Assembly: GCA_047495785.1 (NCBI GenBank)
Contig: JBLDXI010000020.1
Location: forward strand, 1,736,001-1,800,000
Length of the DNA: 64,000 nucleotides
Reading direction: 5' to 3'
Source: Lepidodermella squamata
Lineage: Eukaryota > Gastrotricha
The position numbers were made by a program, and so were the translations under genes. Positions 10,669-22,595 of this stretch are shown piece after piece (position 1 is the first letter of the stretch; the number at the start of each line of letters is the position of its first letter). The notes beneath the pieces were generated by a model, which searched no databases, was not told the DNA's origin, and worked only from the letters and a program-made list of their open reading frames with translations.

Positions 10669-11966
10669 ACAAAATACATTTTAAAATTTAATAGGGCAGT
10701 TTTGTAAACTTAGTCTTCTATCGATTCTTTGCACTGTTATTACGTTTGTTTGGACACCTTCATCAATATTACCTATTTGAATAAATCGATTTGCAGGACG
10801 ACCTGATAATCTTGTTTTTATATTCAAATTTTGGCTGTTTTATGGGCCAATTTTTACCTATTTGATTAAGCACTTCACTATTGTCCAGCCTAATGAACCG
10901 ATTAAATTTTCGCCCTAATATTACCACGTGCAATATTGGTAATTTTGACCTTTTTATGGATGAAAAATTAACTGATTGAAACTGCTCTGGCGTGAAATTA
11001 ACGTCGACACCATCATCATATAAATGCCCGCAAAAAAGAGCGGTTTTTATATATATTTACGCCGAGATTTCCGAATATTAATCCTTGTTTTGAGTAGCCA
11101 GACTTCACCGAACCCTAGTTTCATGCGTCATCGGCAAACTTGGATAACAACAAGCTGTTCGGATATAAAGAGGCATTTTTGCAGTATTTTTCTTACTTTT
11201 CACAATTTTCGCCATGATTAATGGATTTTTCCTGTTAATGAAATTCTTTTCGATATCTCATTATTTTAGAATTATCTGTGAAAATGCGATATGAAAGCAG
11301 CAATAATCATTAATACCTGAGCCGAAATCGCAAATTACCGCGATTATTTGATATATAAAATATATCCGCGCACTAGTTTGATTTGAGCGCAAACAATGCG
11401 CGCGCGCGATAATTTGCGCGCGTAGGTCGATTTTTTCATCGCAAACACAACACTCGCCTACTCTCGCTTTCATTTGTCGGCACTTCACGTGCTCTCAATT
11501 TTTTATATTATCGCAGAAACAGGAAAACCATGTCCCGTATACATCCATATAAAATAAATCAACTTGTGATGGACAGGAAAATTTCCGCTCCTATATTATT
11601 ATGCTATATAGTTATGAATAAAAAGCCTCTATATATGAATTGCGCGTCATCGGAGCCTATTAATACGAGATAAGAATAATAATATATTGCGCAATTTTTC
11701 GCACGTTTTTCCCGGGCTCACACTTGGTCCGATTCGAGGCCTTCGGGGAGATCAACTGCGCGCGCAAAATTGCGTGACCATCGATTCGCGCCCTTCTCTA
11801 TTTTGCATTCTTATTATAATCAAATAAAATAATTAGCCTCATTTTTATCACACAACGGTCCATCTTATCGTCTGAGCCGCCGGCGCATCTCAATTTGCCC
11901 CTGGTCTAATTTTCAAATTTATTATAAAACAATTCATCCCAATTTTTGAAAGATTTTTTAGATTTA
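10669..11966. other. Intergenic with GCGCGC runs and AT tracts
   Basis: Spacer between gene F and the PAL gene. It holds several GCGCGCG runs (11397-11420, 11757-11764) and TATATA-type tracts near 11350, 11605 and 11630. No coding exon is supported. Confidence 0.5.
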
Positions 11967-13558
11967 ATGAAAAATTTCTTAAAATGTTTTCTGTTCCTTT
12001 TTGGAACGATCGCGGCGGTTCAATGTTGGCAGATGAGTGATGATCCGTTCCAGGACGAGCTACAACACTCGTTCAGTGCTTCACGCTTCACTGAATCTGA
12101 AGATGATCACGACGATCATGACGAACCATCCATGTTAGGAGCAGAACGTGCTCATGGTATTTAATTTTTCGAATTTTCGAAAGTCGAAATTGTGAAAATT
12201 TTCAAGGTTTATGGCTGGCCTCATCTCATGGTCACCACGCTTCATCGAACGAGGTCTTTGACCATGAAGAAAATAATGAAGAGGGCGAACACGAAGAAGT
12301 AAATTTAGCGAAAATTCGTGTTTTAAATTAAAAATTCGATTTTAGGATTCTTGGAGAGCTGATCCTAACGTACTATCGCGATTTCCTAAACTAGGCCAGG
12401 TAGCTGCGTTAGCTTTCAACAAAACCGACAAATCACTCATCGTATTTCATCGTGGATCTTCAATCTGGAACGAACAGTCAGTTTTTGGGAAAATTGTCCG
12501 TAAATTTGGAAGAAAATTCGATTTTTTTCAGCACCTTCGACGCTAATGGGACATTCCTCGGCACCAGCTCTGGTCCTATCCGTGAAGACACCATAATTTT
12601 CTATGATACTAAACGCGGTTTTGTAACGAAAAGCACCGGTAAAAACTTGTTCTACATGCCCCACGGCATGTCTATCGGGAAAAATGGCGCGCTTTGGGTG
12701 ACCGACGTCGCTTTGCATCAAGTTTTCCGCCTCGTCCCGTCCGGTAACGGCATGCGGCCTGAACTCATCCTAGGCGAAGCTTTCCAACAAGGCTCAGACG
12801 ACCGTCATTTTTGCAAGCCAACTGCCGTAGTCGAGGCGGCGAGTGATGGCTCGGTTTTCGTGGCTGATGGCTATTGCAACGCTCGAATCATGAAAATCAA
12901 CGGGAAAACTGGTGCTTTGATGGCAAAATTCGGTCGGCAGACCCCGGAATCGACCTGGATGGACGCACCTGAGCCAGGGACATTCTTCGTCCCGCATTCA
13001 CTTGCTCTTCTAGAAGGCAGCGATCTCATTTGCGTTGCCGATAGGGAAAATCGAAGGTAAAAATTAAAATTGAAATTAAATTTGAAAATTTTGAAAATTT
13101 TCGAAATTTTTTAGAATTCAATGCTTTAGCGCTGGGCTTCGAAACAACTCAGATACGGGTAGATTCATCGCCGAAATCAGCCATTCTGAATTTCGTGAAA
13201 TTTACGCCGTGAAATTTGCGAAGAAAGGTTTGATGATCCTTTTAGCTTTCGAATTTCAATGAAAATTCTGATTCCTTCGCAGCCAATGTTTTGCTGGCCT
13301 TATCCCGAGATTCCTATCAACAAGGCCCTGATACCTCCAATAAAATTTTCGCTATCGATGCTTCAACTGGACGGCCTTTCGAAGCAATCTCGATACCAGT
13401 TGGTCATTTGTTTTTTTTTTAAGAATTTTTTCAAAATATTTTCTTTGAAGGGTATGGTCAATGGTCATGATTCGGCGGTAGACGACGCGAGCGGTTTGAT
13501 AATCTACGCGTCTGAAATCGGCCCGAACCAAGTATGGCGAGTCTCTCGATCCGGTTGA
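11967..13558 (+). CDS. Peptidyl-alpha-hydroxyglycine alpha-amidating lyase (PAL), monofunctional
   Basis: PAL cleaves peptidyl-alpha-hydroxyglycine to a peptide amide and glyoxylate, the second step of C-terminal amidation in the secretory pathway. Exons: 11967-12156, 12207-12298, about 12347-12476, 12532-13056, 13115-13227, 13283-13398, 13451-13558. The start follows a signal peptide (MKNFLKCFLFLFGTIAAVQC), then an acidic/His-rich segment. Family hallmarks in order: FHRGSSIW, PHGMSIGKNGALWVTDV (His metal ligand), DGYCNARI (Tyr region), VPHSLALL (second His), VADRENRRIQCF, and NGHDSAVDD (third His), ending in ASEIGPNQVWRV. These match the NHL-type beta-propeller of PAL enzymes. No copper monooxygenase (PHM) domain is present, so it is a stand-alone lyase. 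The last donor (CCA|GTTGGT) is weak; exon 3's start is uncertain by a base or so. Confidence 0.9.
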
Positions 13559-13741
13559 GATATAGTCCCGGCATAATTTCAAGCGACATTCTTTCACTAG
13601 CTATAAATCATGGAAAAATCCCATTTTAATAATAAAAAATTCTAGTGATTTTTATTGATAAAGAAATACGTAGATAATCCATAGTTCTCAATGTTGTGAC
13701 TCCACTCAAATTTTGATAGAATAAAAATTCATTGTTTCCGA

Positions 13742-16700
13742 TTAGCCGTGATTTCTCAGTTCGAACGCCTCGGGATAATTTGCCTGGAGAAATTGGATTG
13801 CACCCGACACAGCTTGGAACAAAAATGGGCCTTGAGGCAGGCGAAGAATGGCGTAGAGTTGGGCCATCAGGCATCTCACAGCTTGAATTCGCGTCATTCC
13901 AAGCGGCATCCAGCTTAACGATACGATAAAATACCGAATCGAAACCTCGGCCAGCTGGACGTAGGGCAGGTTAAATTCGACCATAGTTTGAAGAATCGAT
14001 AAGCAGGTAGGTTCCAGGTCGAGATGGGTCAGATTCAGATGTTTGCCCAGCGCTGCCAGCTTGTTAAGCCGCGACGTGAGTCTGTAGCATATCGCCTTGA
14101 TTTGTTGTTTGAAAGAGGCCTGATTCGCCGAGTTCGAATGCTCCATTAACCGATTCCTCAAGTTTTCCGAGCATTTCCCGATATCTTCCCGATTCTCCAT
14201 AGCGACCTTTTTCAAAGCACCTCGGGTCCAAGCTGACGACGGGAAATCTTCATGTTCAAACATCTGTTGAAAAAATATTAAAAAAATTCGTTTTAAAAAC
14301 TAAATCCCACCTTAAAAATCTTCGCAACTTCTTCAAGTAACAGCGAGTTTCCAGATTTATCAATTATTTCAGTCAAGCTATTGAGGAGTTCGCTGAAGTA
14401 AGGATTAGGAGCACCCCTAATGTAAACTGAGGCATCGAGAAGCGGAACAAGTTGTAGGAGCAACGTCAGATTCTGAGCTGAATTCAGCTGATTTTGCGCC
14501 GAATTTTGATCCTGGTCGTCGTCGGGTTGCGGCGCTACGATAACGGCTGGAACCGTAACAGGATCCGTTGTAAAATGCCTCAGAATTCGAGGTAAGGATC
14601 TTGATAGGACAATACTCATATCCCGCCAATCCCGACCTTGGATTTCTTGAGAATAATGTTTTCTTGCTTCAGATAGAATTTCCGAGGCGCTAGCTACCAT
14701 TACCACAGCTATTGTAGTCGTGAGAATTCCCTGAAATATTGTATCATCACATCTGAATTAATGCTCACTTCCTCTAACCTCGCAACTGTAATCTCGTGAT
14801 GACATCAGGATAGTGACGAAAGCGTTCCAGTCCTTGAGAGGAGCGGCAATATGAACTAGGTTTTGAGTAAGTTTTTCAACGTTGAACAATCTGCCGTTGA
14901 ACTGCACGAAAGATAGAAATCGTTGAAGGTATGCCAAGTTCCCTTCAGCACCTTCATCTAGTTCGGATCCATCTGACTATAAACAATGTTATACAATAAA
15001 AATTATTTCGGTCAATCTTTTCATCGCCGAAATTTCAGCATTTTACTCAACTGGTATGGAATTTGTTTCCCAATTTTCATGTAAATTCGAGAATTTTCTT
15101 TAAAAGAAATCAAATGTTGCTCCCATAACCTGGACGATGAAAGACATGAAAGACAAGCAAAAATCCTATTAACCCTGAAAAGTTATTAACTCGCAGCCCA
15201 AAGTGTCCATGGCTAGTGATGTGTCCACGGTAATTAAAAGCTCTGGGTGTTATATCAATCAAAGTCAATAATAAACATGTGATATTGATAACCTAATTTA
15301 CTAGTTTCCGGACGTGTGAATTTATGGGACCAAATTTACGGCTTTATGGCTCCAATTTGAGACGCTTTTATTAAAATTTATTGTCCGTTTCGCAACCACT
15401 TAATTACAAACAATTTAATTTACCCCCGCTTTATTGCTCCAATTTAAGAAGACTTCATTAAAATGCATATTGTCCGTTTCGACAAACATTTGATCAAGCA
15501 ATTTGATTGCTTATTCCAATGTTTGACATTTCGGAGGGCTAGAATTGATGTTTCCTCAAAATTAATGGCATCGGTACTTAAAAACTCCGGGTGTTATGTC
15601 AATCAAAGTCAATAAAAATTTGATATTTGAAAACGTAATTTATAAGCAATTTATAATATATGCGGCTTTCCGGCTCCAATTTGAGTTAATATTATTACAA
15701 TTTATTGTCCGTTTCGCGGCTTTACAGCCACTTAATTAATTTGATAGCTTATGCAGATGTTTGACATTTCCCGAGGGCCAAATCTAACGATTCCTCGAAA
15801 CCAATAATCAATGGCCTATAGCAATTATCGTTATAGGCCACTTGATATAACCACTCGATCGTTTTACGACCGTTTTCATGGGGAATGTCTGTAGCTATGA
15901 TATCCCATTCGATTATCAAATGTTGAGTCTATCTCAATCAGGTACAGATCATAGTGTCCTGAAATTAGAGCTTATAATTACAAATGCGCCAGGTCTCATT
16001 TCTAAAAATAAATGTCACTCAAGTATCAATTTCAAAATAAAAAACAGACATTTTAGGTCAGATAACGTAATTTTACCTGAACTAATCTGAACTCGTTAGG
16101 ATAAGAGATGTCAAGATAGGAAAGCATAGGTCGGTGATTATCATCCTCATCCTGTTTGCGCTTCGATTCAACGTATCTAGCCAGACTCGCATGAATGCAT
16201 CGACAGGCAGCACGAGCAGACGCAGTTAGTTCGTCATTCGATGTGACGAATCGGCAAAGCGTGACGAGCAAATCATCATCATCGCCACTGCCGTCATAGC
16301 CGGTAATTGTCGGAATTATCGTAGCCAATATGTCCAGCGCTTCAGCTTTCGGTCGTTCGTCACTGGCCAGGAATGTTAATTCGATTAGCGGCGTTATCAA
16401 TTTTCGATAAAAATCAGCTCTTTCAGTTGAATCGAGCGAAATTTCAGCAATCGGTAATATGACGTCTTTCACTTTTGTTAGGACAAAACCTCGGAACCGG
16501 CTAAATTCTTCCCCCGTCACAATTGTTTTTAAAAAGTACGCGATGTCTGAATGTGTCAAGCAACGCCTCGGAAAAAGAGCCATCAGCTTACAGACCTTGA
16601 AAAACAGTTTTTATTAGCACCAATTAAATTCAAGCAATTAATTCTCACTTCGAGAACTAATTTGCATTTTGCAGCGTCATCAAGGTGGGCGAAATTTGCT

Positions 16701-16837
16701 GGGAAAATTGAATAAAAAATCTGATCGCAAATCCGATCCAACTCGACATTTTCCGACGGTAGCTGCGAGGTGAAAAAAAATTAGATAAGAAAGGAGAAAA
16801 ATTATCTAACCATTAACGAAACCGAATACGCCGCCAT
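13742..16837 (-). CDS. Helical-repeat protein, SCC3/STAG-like C-terminal half
   Basis: Proposed exons on the minus strand: 16837-16811, 16762-16649, 16595-16077, 14976-14779, 14730-14311, 14263-13742, about 610 residues, with every junction in phase. The protein is alpha-helical throughout, like HEAT/ARM repeats. The first part contains LITPLIELTFLASDERPKAE and an acidic loop GSGDDDDLL. From exon 4 on, the order of features recalls cohesin SCC3/STAG: a PLKDWNAFVTILM segment, a 20-residue Ala/Val helix, a Gln/Asn/Asp-rich loop, then LLQLVPLLDASVYIRGAPNP and a long series of helices. The N-terminal half does not look like the stromalin domain and the total is about half STAG length, so the assignment is tentative; two fused gene models are possible because of the 1.1 kb third intron. 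The 3' end is 183 bp from the convergent PAL gene. Confidence 0.6.
15220..15840. repeat. Imperfect tandem duplication in intron
   Basis: The block GGGTGTTAT.TCAATCAAAG occurs near 15247 and 15592, TATTGTCCGTTTCG recurs near 15381, 15470 and 15702, and TTTGACATTTC..GAGGGC occurs near 15520 and 15761. Unit spacing is about 240-350 bp with decay. A nine-base hairpin TGGCCTATA/TATAGGCCA closes the region near 15812-15840. It lies inside the large intron of the SCC3/STAG-like gene. Confidence 0.6.
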
Positions 16838-17324
16838 TTTTGAGAAATTATAAATTATTATGACCCATTAATTGTGAGTTGCAGATTATTAAGGTATTAA
16901 GGACACGAGAGTGCGCATATTCCCAGCACGCTGAATTCAGCAGTCATTGCGTTCACTTTTTTTCTAAATTTCGATTTAATTTTGCATTTTATACTCTTTA
17001 TACAGTTTTTAGCCATTTAATTCAATTTAGTGATGCGTAGTATAGCCGGTCAGGGCATCATCTCAGTAGACGCCTGGCGATTGTTTTGAAACAAAACGCG
17101 CCCAGGTATAATAATAAATCGCATCCTGTTGTAATTCGATATTATGTGCCAAAATAAGTCACGATTCGCGACCTATTTCGCATTTATTTATATCTTTTAC
17201 AAGCCAATTAATAATCACTCGGTCATGTCTTATCGGTCAATGCGCTATCCTTATCAGCAATTCGAGGCTTAACAAAGCGCAGAAAAAAATGTGATTGAAA
17301 AAAAATAAAAAAATATTTTTTTAA
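16838..17324. other. Divergent promoter region
   Basis: Shared 487 bp upstream region of the SCC3/STAG-like gene (minus) and the membrane-protein gene (plus). It is AT-rich; no TATA box at a convincing distance from either ATG, no repeats. Confidence 0.45.
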
Positions 17325-18209
17325 ATGAGTAATTTTTCGAATTTCACCGGTAGCTATGTGTTGTCTTGCGGCCGGCTTCATCGAGTCAGGCCGATGCCAT
17401 TCATAACTGCCTATGTTTGGTCACTCTGCATCATCTCAGCCCTGGTTGTTCTACCTTATTTGTTGTATTCGATTCGCCGATTTATTCGGAAGGAAACGAT
17501 ACCTCATGATACGATAAGTTCCCACTGCGCAGATCCGCAAAGCCCAGCTCATAGATTTCTTCTCGTAATTTGCTGCTTTTTGTCATCATCCCTAACTTGT
17601 CTCTACGTCGAGGAGTATAATTCCTACGCAGCTCATGGCATACAGGAGGAATTATGGCGATTTATCCCGGATTTAATTGTCACAATTTTACTGCCACTTG
17701 TCGGAATTTTTCATACAGATGGCAATGGAACCATCGCGACGTACGACTGTTTCGGCGCGAAATTTTCCACAGTTTACAGCTCGATTATCCACGTGATAGT
17801 CGCCTTCAGCTTCCTGGTCATCAACTCGATCGGAAATTTGTACTGGGCCACGTACGAATTGGAAGATGACGATAAAGACAAACATTTTCTTATGACACTA
17901 AACGTTTTGTCAACAATTTTCACGTATTTTTTCCTTGTTGTTTTCACGCTGATAACTGCGATAAAACGAGCGAATCGAGCATTCGGCCGTCTGGCGTGGC
18001 GGCTGTGCCTCGCGGTTCGAGTTCGCAATAACGAGCCGGATAACCCAGGGTTTTACTATCGAGTCGCTCGGCCGCTTCGATTTGTGTGCTTCGCACTTGA
18101 ATTGCTCGCGTTTTTCTCAGTCATTCTAACTTCATCAGCTGAGACAATTAAACGCAACTGTCACGTCAAATTCACGCCTGAATGTCTCTTTATCGCAAAA
18201 TGTAGCTGA
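17325..18209 (+). CDS. Six-helix membrane protein, FRAG1/DRAM/Sfk1-like
   Basis: Intronless ORF of 294 residues. Hydrophobic segments lie near residues 28-50, 74-95, 110-130, 146-168, 190-212 and 248-272, giving six predicted membrane helices. The first loop contains IPHDTISSHCADPQSPAHR, resembling the first-loop pattern (aromatic/His..Ser..., Pro before helix 2) of the FRAG1/DRAM/Sfk1 family, and the helix order and spacing also fit. A charged loop ELEDDDKDKH precedes helix 5. FRAG1/PGAP2 proteins act in GPI-anchor remodelling and DRAM proteins in lysosome/autophagy biology; which, if either, applies here is not shown. The lack of introns is notable beside its multi-exon neighbours. A novel multi-pass protein is the alternative. 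Confidence 0.7.
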   Translation: MSNFSNFTGSYVLSCGRLHRVRPMPFITAYVWSLCIISALVVLPYLLYSIRRFIRKETIPHDTISSHCADPQSPAHRFLLVICCFLSSSLTCLYVEEYNSYAAHGIQEELWRFIPDLIVTILLPLVGIFHTDGNGTIATYDCFGAKFSTVYSSIIHVIVAFSFLVINSIGNLYWATYELEDDDKDKHFLMTLNVLSTIFTYFFLVVFTLITAIKRANRAFGRLAWRLCLAVRVRNNEPDNPGFYYRVARPLRFVCFALELLAFFSVILTSSAETIKRNCHVKFTPECLFIAKCS

Positions 18210-20042
18210 TGATGATGAATAAACCGATTTGCGTGGACGTAATAAAATGTTCCTGTATCATGATAAACAAGTGTAATAATTCCTACTAATCACAATTAAA
18301 ACAGGGCATATATCTCATATCGTAATTTCGTTATTCAAATCGAAGCCATAGAATTAAACGAGGACATCTTCTTAAGAGCCGATGTATATAATCGTTTTAA
18401 ATCCTGTTATTTTTCAAGAGATCAGACCTATATAGCTTTGGCTCGTCATCACCCAGGGTAATGATCTAATTGTTTTAATCGCCTATTTTAAAATTATACC
18501 TTGATCTATAATGCACGAAACTATTAAATCGCACCAAAATCGGAGGATAAGATAGTTACGACACTTAGATGTAGGCGTATTCAGTGCAGATTTTTCTGTA
18601 TTTATTCACCTCAATTTAGCCCCAAGCTGGACACCCCTACACGTGCTTCTCGAAATTTTTCTGACCACTCAAAAAATGTCCGAGACAGGCAAACATTTAT
18701 TTATAGAAATCGCCACCATTCAAATTTGGTCCAGATCCAGGACCCTAACAAATGGGCATATTTATCACCTGCAGTCCCAAGTCTTATAGATGATCGTTAT
18801 TCAGCCCTGTTTGTATGGTGAAATCATAGCCCATGCATGCAACAAATCATTAAGTTATTGTCACCTGGGGTGACCTTGTTCTTAAGCCGAATAAGTTAAT
18901 AAATTCCAAGCTGTCAAATTTGTCCCCTAACAATGAAATATAAATCATGCGCGGATTTTGCTCCGCTAGGCAATTATATCAATTTTAATTGTATTTTACA
19001 CTTGTCGCCTATGTGGACATGCGCGTTATGTCTGATTCTTTCGGTGTTCAAATTAGCATGACGGCTCGCAAATAAGCCAAAGCCTAGCCCAAAGAGGGAC
19101 TCGTCTTATATAAACTCGGCGTCTACGTCAACCGGCGTATTAGGGTGTCAATCTGTCTGAACAGTGTCACTTCTCTCGAGCAAGACGCCTAGACTGATAT
19201 ATATTGCTTAAAACTGAGTAGCATTGTGCGATAAATAATTCCGTTTTTCTGCTAAAGGTGGTTTTAATTGCAGCGCTTAGTAACATCCCCTCGCGCGCGT
19301 AGGTTTCAATTTTTCATTTCAAATTTCATATACTAATTGGCGATATCACTCTGCAAGTTGCAGCGTGGGCGCGTCGAAAGCTTACGTGACCAGTTCTCCT
19401 GTAGCAACTTCCTGCTGATTTTGGATGGCCAGCCTACACCTTTTTATTGTTTTCTTTCCGCTATTTTTCCAGCAGACTTTTGCGCCTAATATTTCCGGCT
19501 CATCGCGCGCTAGGTGTGAATGAATGGAAGGTCTTCATTTCATAAATTCGCAACGTAGGCGTCCATACATAAAAGAACTTACAACTACTCGTCTGATTCC
19601 AGTTATCTAATAAATAAATTCGGAACCTCGCTGTTCACGCCTCGATGAGTTAACACCTTTATCGAATGTGTGGGGCGCGAAATCCTTTATATTAGGACCT
19701 TCCTTGACCTAATTAGCCGAGTATTTCTTCCGCGAAAAGGTCATCACTTTGTCGTTTCATTTTTTTCCCGCCGTAAATCGATCGCGTGATATTTTTGATC
19801 TCACTTCTACGGCGAGAAGAAGCCTCGCAGCTGCAATTTAATGAATGGCCTTATTAACTATTAATGTAAAAATAATCCTCAGCTTTACTCATTCACAGAA
19901 AATATTTCTGCGACGTAGCTCGCGCATCAAAAACACAGATTTTGGCTCGGGCTAAAAATCGCAGGTGATTAGGTAAAATTTGAGTTTAGTCAGGCTCTAA
20001 ACAAGGCATCGATCACCATCGCGACGTCAACAATCCTTCGAA
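18210..20042. other. Intergenic with an orphan TATA box
   Basis: Nearly 1.8 kb without a coding exon I can support. A strong TATA box at 19107-19114 may drive the gene at 20043 through a long or spliced 5' UTR. No transposon ends recognised. Confidence 0.45.
19107..19114 (+). promoter_or_regulatory. TATA box without adjacent ORF
   Basis: TATATAAA in the context GTCTTATATAAACTCGGCG, unusually GC-rich downstream. The next plus-strand ORF begins about 930 bases away. A spliced 5' leader ending at an acceptor such as TTTAATTGCAG (about 19262-19272) would link them; this is inference. Confidence 0.35.
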
Positions 20043-20426
20043 ATGGAAATTAATCGTTTTTTCATTCATAGAACTTTACGAACGAACTTGAAAGCACGAA
20101 CGATGTACTCGCTAAGTTTGAAGCGTTTACTCGGCGTAGTAATGCCGTCGTCGAAATCATCGCCTTCAGTCACTGGACTATGTCTGATTTTACTCATCAC
20201 CATTCTATCTATATGCCTATCGACATCGAACGCGCAAAAATCGCCATCAACCCCTTCAGAATTGACCTTTTTCGAGGAGCTAACCGGCCCAACTCGGTAC
20301 CCGTACGCGTCACTGGCGCGGAGTGCGAACGGCAAGCCTATCCCGTGCCGAGGCGTCTCGCAAATGGCTCTGCTATGCTGCCGGACAGGCATCGCGTCCT
20401 GCTGTCCGTGCAAGCGGAAAAATTGA
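20043..20426 (+). CDS. Small secreted six-Cys protein
   Basis: ORF of 127 residues with three candidate starts (20043, 20103, 20142). The start at 20142 gives the cleanest signal peptide, with hydrophobic core LCLILLITILSICL and a likely cut after TSNA. The mature chain is about 60 residues: a Ser/Thr-rich front half, then six Cys in the order C-x9-CC-x5-CC-x-C, ending CPCKRKN. The dense double-Cys pairs imply a compact disulfide-bonded tail, and KRK at the end could be a processing site. No family is recognised. No introns are needed. The minus-strand ORF over the same bases (20066-20611) is most likely a shadow. Confidence 0.6.
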   Translation: MEINRFFIHRTLRTNLKARTMYSLSLKRLLGVVMPSSKSSPSVTGLCLILLITILSICLSTSNAQKSPSTPSELTFFEELTGPTRYPYASLARSANGKPIPCRGVSQMALLCCRTGIASCCPCKRKN

Positions 20427-22595
20427 TGTATCGAACCTTCATTTAAATTGTTGTTGTCCGCAATCGTGAACTCAACTTGCAATGCATCTAGAAAACAAGT
20501 ATTTTTATCTCTCGAGCTGTTGTGATTTGGGAATACAAGACGAACGTCTCGAACTTCGCCCTGTATTCTTATAGCCGTATATCGTGAGCTGCGGAGAGGC
20601 CGAAATTTCAACCTGATTCATCAATAATAGTTATTCGATTCCCTCTCACTCTCTCTCATCAATTTTTATACGCCTCTGCGTTGTAATGCGGTTTTCCGCA
20701 TCATTTTGTCATTTTGTTCAACTTTATATACGAAGAACTATTTTTCTACAAAAACCTGCGTTTGAAAACTTCTGCAAAACGAAATGATAAAAAAATTAAT
20801 AAAAATTGAGACTAATTTTAATCGTTTTCTGGATGATTTGAGGTTATTTCCTTTATTTATGCTATTTCCAGGGGGTTCGATTCTATCGAGGACAGTTTTG
20901 CGTAAATTTGTGGGTTTTATCCTCTTTAGCAAAAGCCGCTTATAGTATTACGATGTTCGTCAGGACACGAGTCCTTGCGTCTGATTTAGGTAATCGAAGA
21001 TGAATCGGCGGCAGTTTCTCCTGTGTTCAAACTGCGTAGGAATAAAAAAGAAAAATTGAAAAAAATCAGAATAAAAATATGTGATTTTTCGATTTTCGGA
21101 CAATCGAATGCGATCAATTCATCGAATTCGCATTTGAAAAATGCATTTCAGCCGTATAGATCGCAGTGACGCATTTTGAAAATTATGCAAAAATGGACCA
21201 TTAAGGCGGATTTTTTTTCATATTTTATTTCACGCTTTTCAGTCTTCGGAATCTTGTAGGAACCGGTCTGACGAACATTTGCGGCCTCATTGGCTACTTC
21301 ATCCTCTTTCATTCGTATTAGAAAAAACAAAACCCAAGTGTAACTTTTCGAACGTTTTTACTTCATTTCTCCATCTCAATAGATACCAATTTTTCTTTCT
21401 TAAAGAGCAAAAAAAAGTTGATCATGAATATAACGATACACAGCTCTGTTTTTTATACAATTTCACCAAGAGTTACAAGAGTGAAGATGTTTGGTAGTTT
21501 TTTGTCTCATTATTACAGATTTCACAATATCCAATCATCGTAAGTTATGCCGCTCTCATACATCACGAAGTTTAAGTATAATATAATAAGAATCTATGAA
21601 AAGTCCTCAAATATTTCGTTCACAAAATAATTACCTTGCGATTAGACTTAACCGAGAATTTTCATCGAACCGTAATTATATAAAAATTCATAATCTATAA
21701 ATATATATACCGATATTACCTGAGGCTCTGAAAGAATTATTTCTCAAAAGAAACAAAACGAGTGAAGCAGTCTAAATCCGAAAATATATAGAAAAACTAT
21801 CTTACATCTCGTATATATATAAATAGCTGACTGGACGTTACAAAAAATAGACATCGCTAGTATTATATTATCATTAAATCTGCAAGTATTACTGCTGCTC
21901 AGGTTGGTAACAACACGACGATACATAAGTACTTATGGAAAAATGAGTTATTTTTACTACAATTATATATTTATATTATACCTGTATAGTCGAAAGGAGC
22001 AGTTGAGAAAAAAACGATTCCACTGATATTTACACTTGAAAAATAGTCAATTTTTCACATAGTAATATTACTTCGAGTAATTATAACGATTATACACGTT
22101 TTTTTATATCGAAATTACTTGACCCGAAAAAATCAGCGCACGCGCACAATATTGGTGACCGATTTTTATATATAAACAAAAAATTATTGGCTATCATTTT
22201 TTACGTGCGCGTGTCGCTTATTACATCGGTTGCACACACACGTTTTAAATTTCACCCGAAAAAAATGTAAGTTATCTTATATAATTATTCAGGTAATACA
22301 TTGAAACAAAAGAAGAAAATGAATGAAAGAGTATACAAATATCAATATATAACGCCGCTTTCATTTCTTTCTTCGAGCTGGTTAGTTTCAAATTTCACAT
22401 CATTTGCCAACAACATCAACAACAATAACAAGTTTTTCCCTTCAAATGATTGTTTGGTTAATATTATATATTTATATATTGAGTAGACAACGCATCTTAG
22501 AAGAAAAACGTGGCAATATTTTTACTACTACTACTACTACATAAATCACTGGAGATAAGTTTGTTTTTTGCTAGTAGGTCAGAGATATATTGTTT
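20427..22595. other. AT-rich intergenic region and receptor 1 3' UTR
   Basis: Low-complexity AT-rich DNA with (TA) tracts near 21700 and a (ACT)n microsatellite at 22525-22541. The right end must hold the 3' UTR of nuclear receptor 1 (minus strand). No gene supported. Confidence 0.45.

Noticed and set aside
20066-20611. 181-codon minus-strand ORF
   Set aside because: Overlaps the secreted six-Cys protein completely; lacks a signal peptide or domain. The plus-strand reading has a far better signature.
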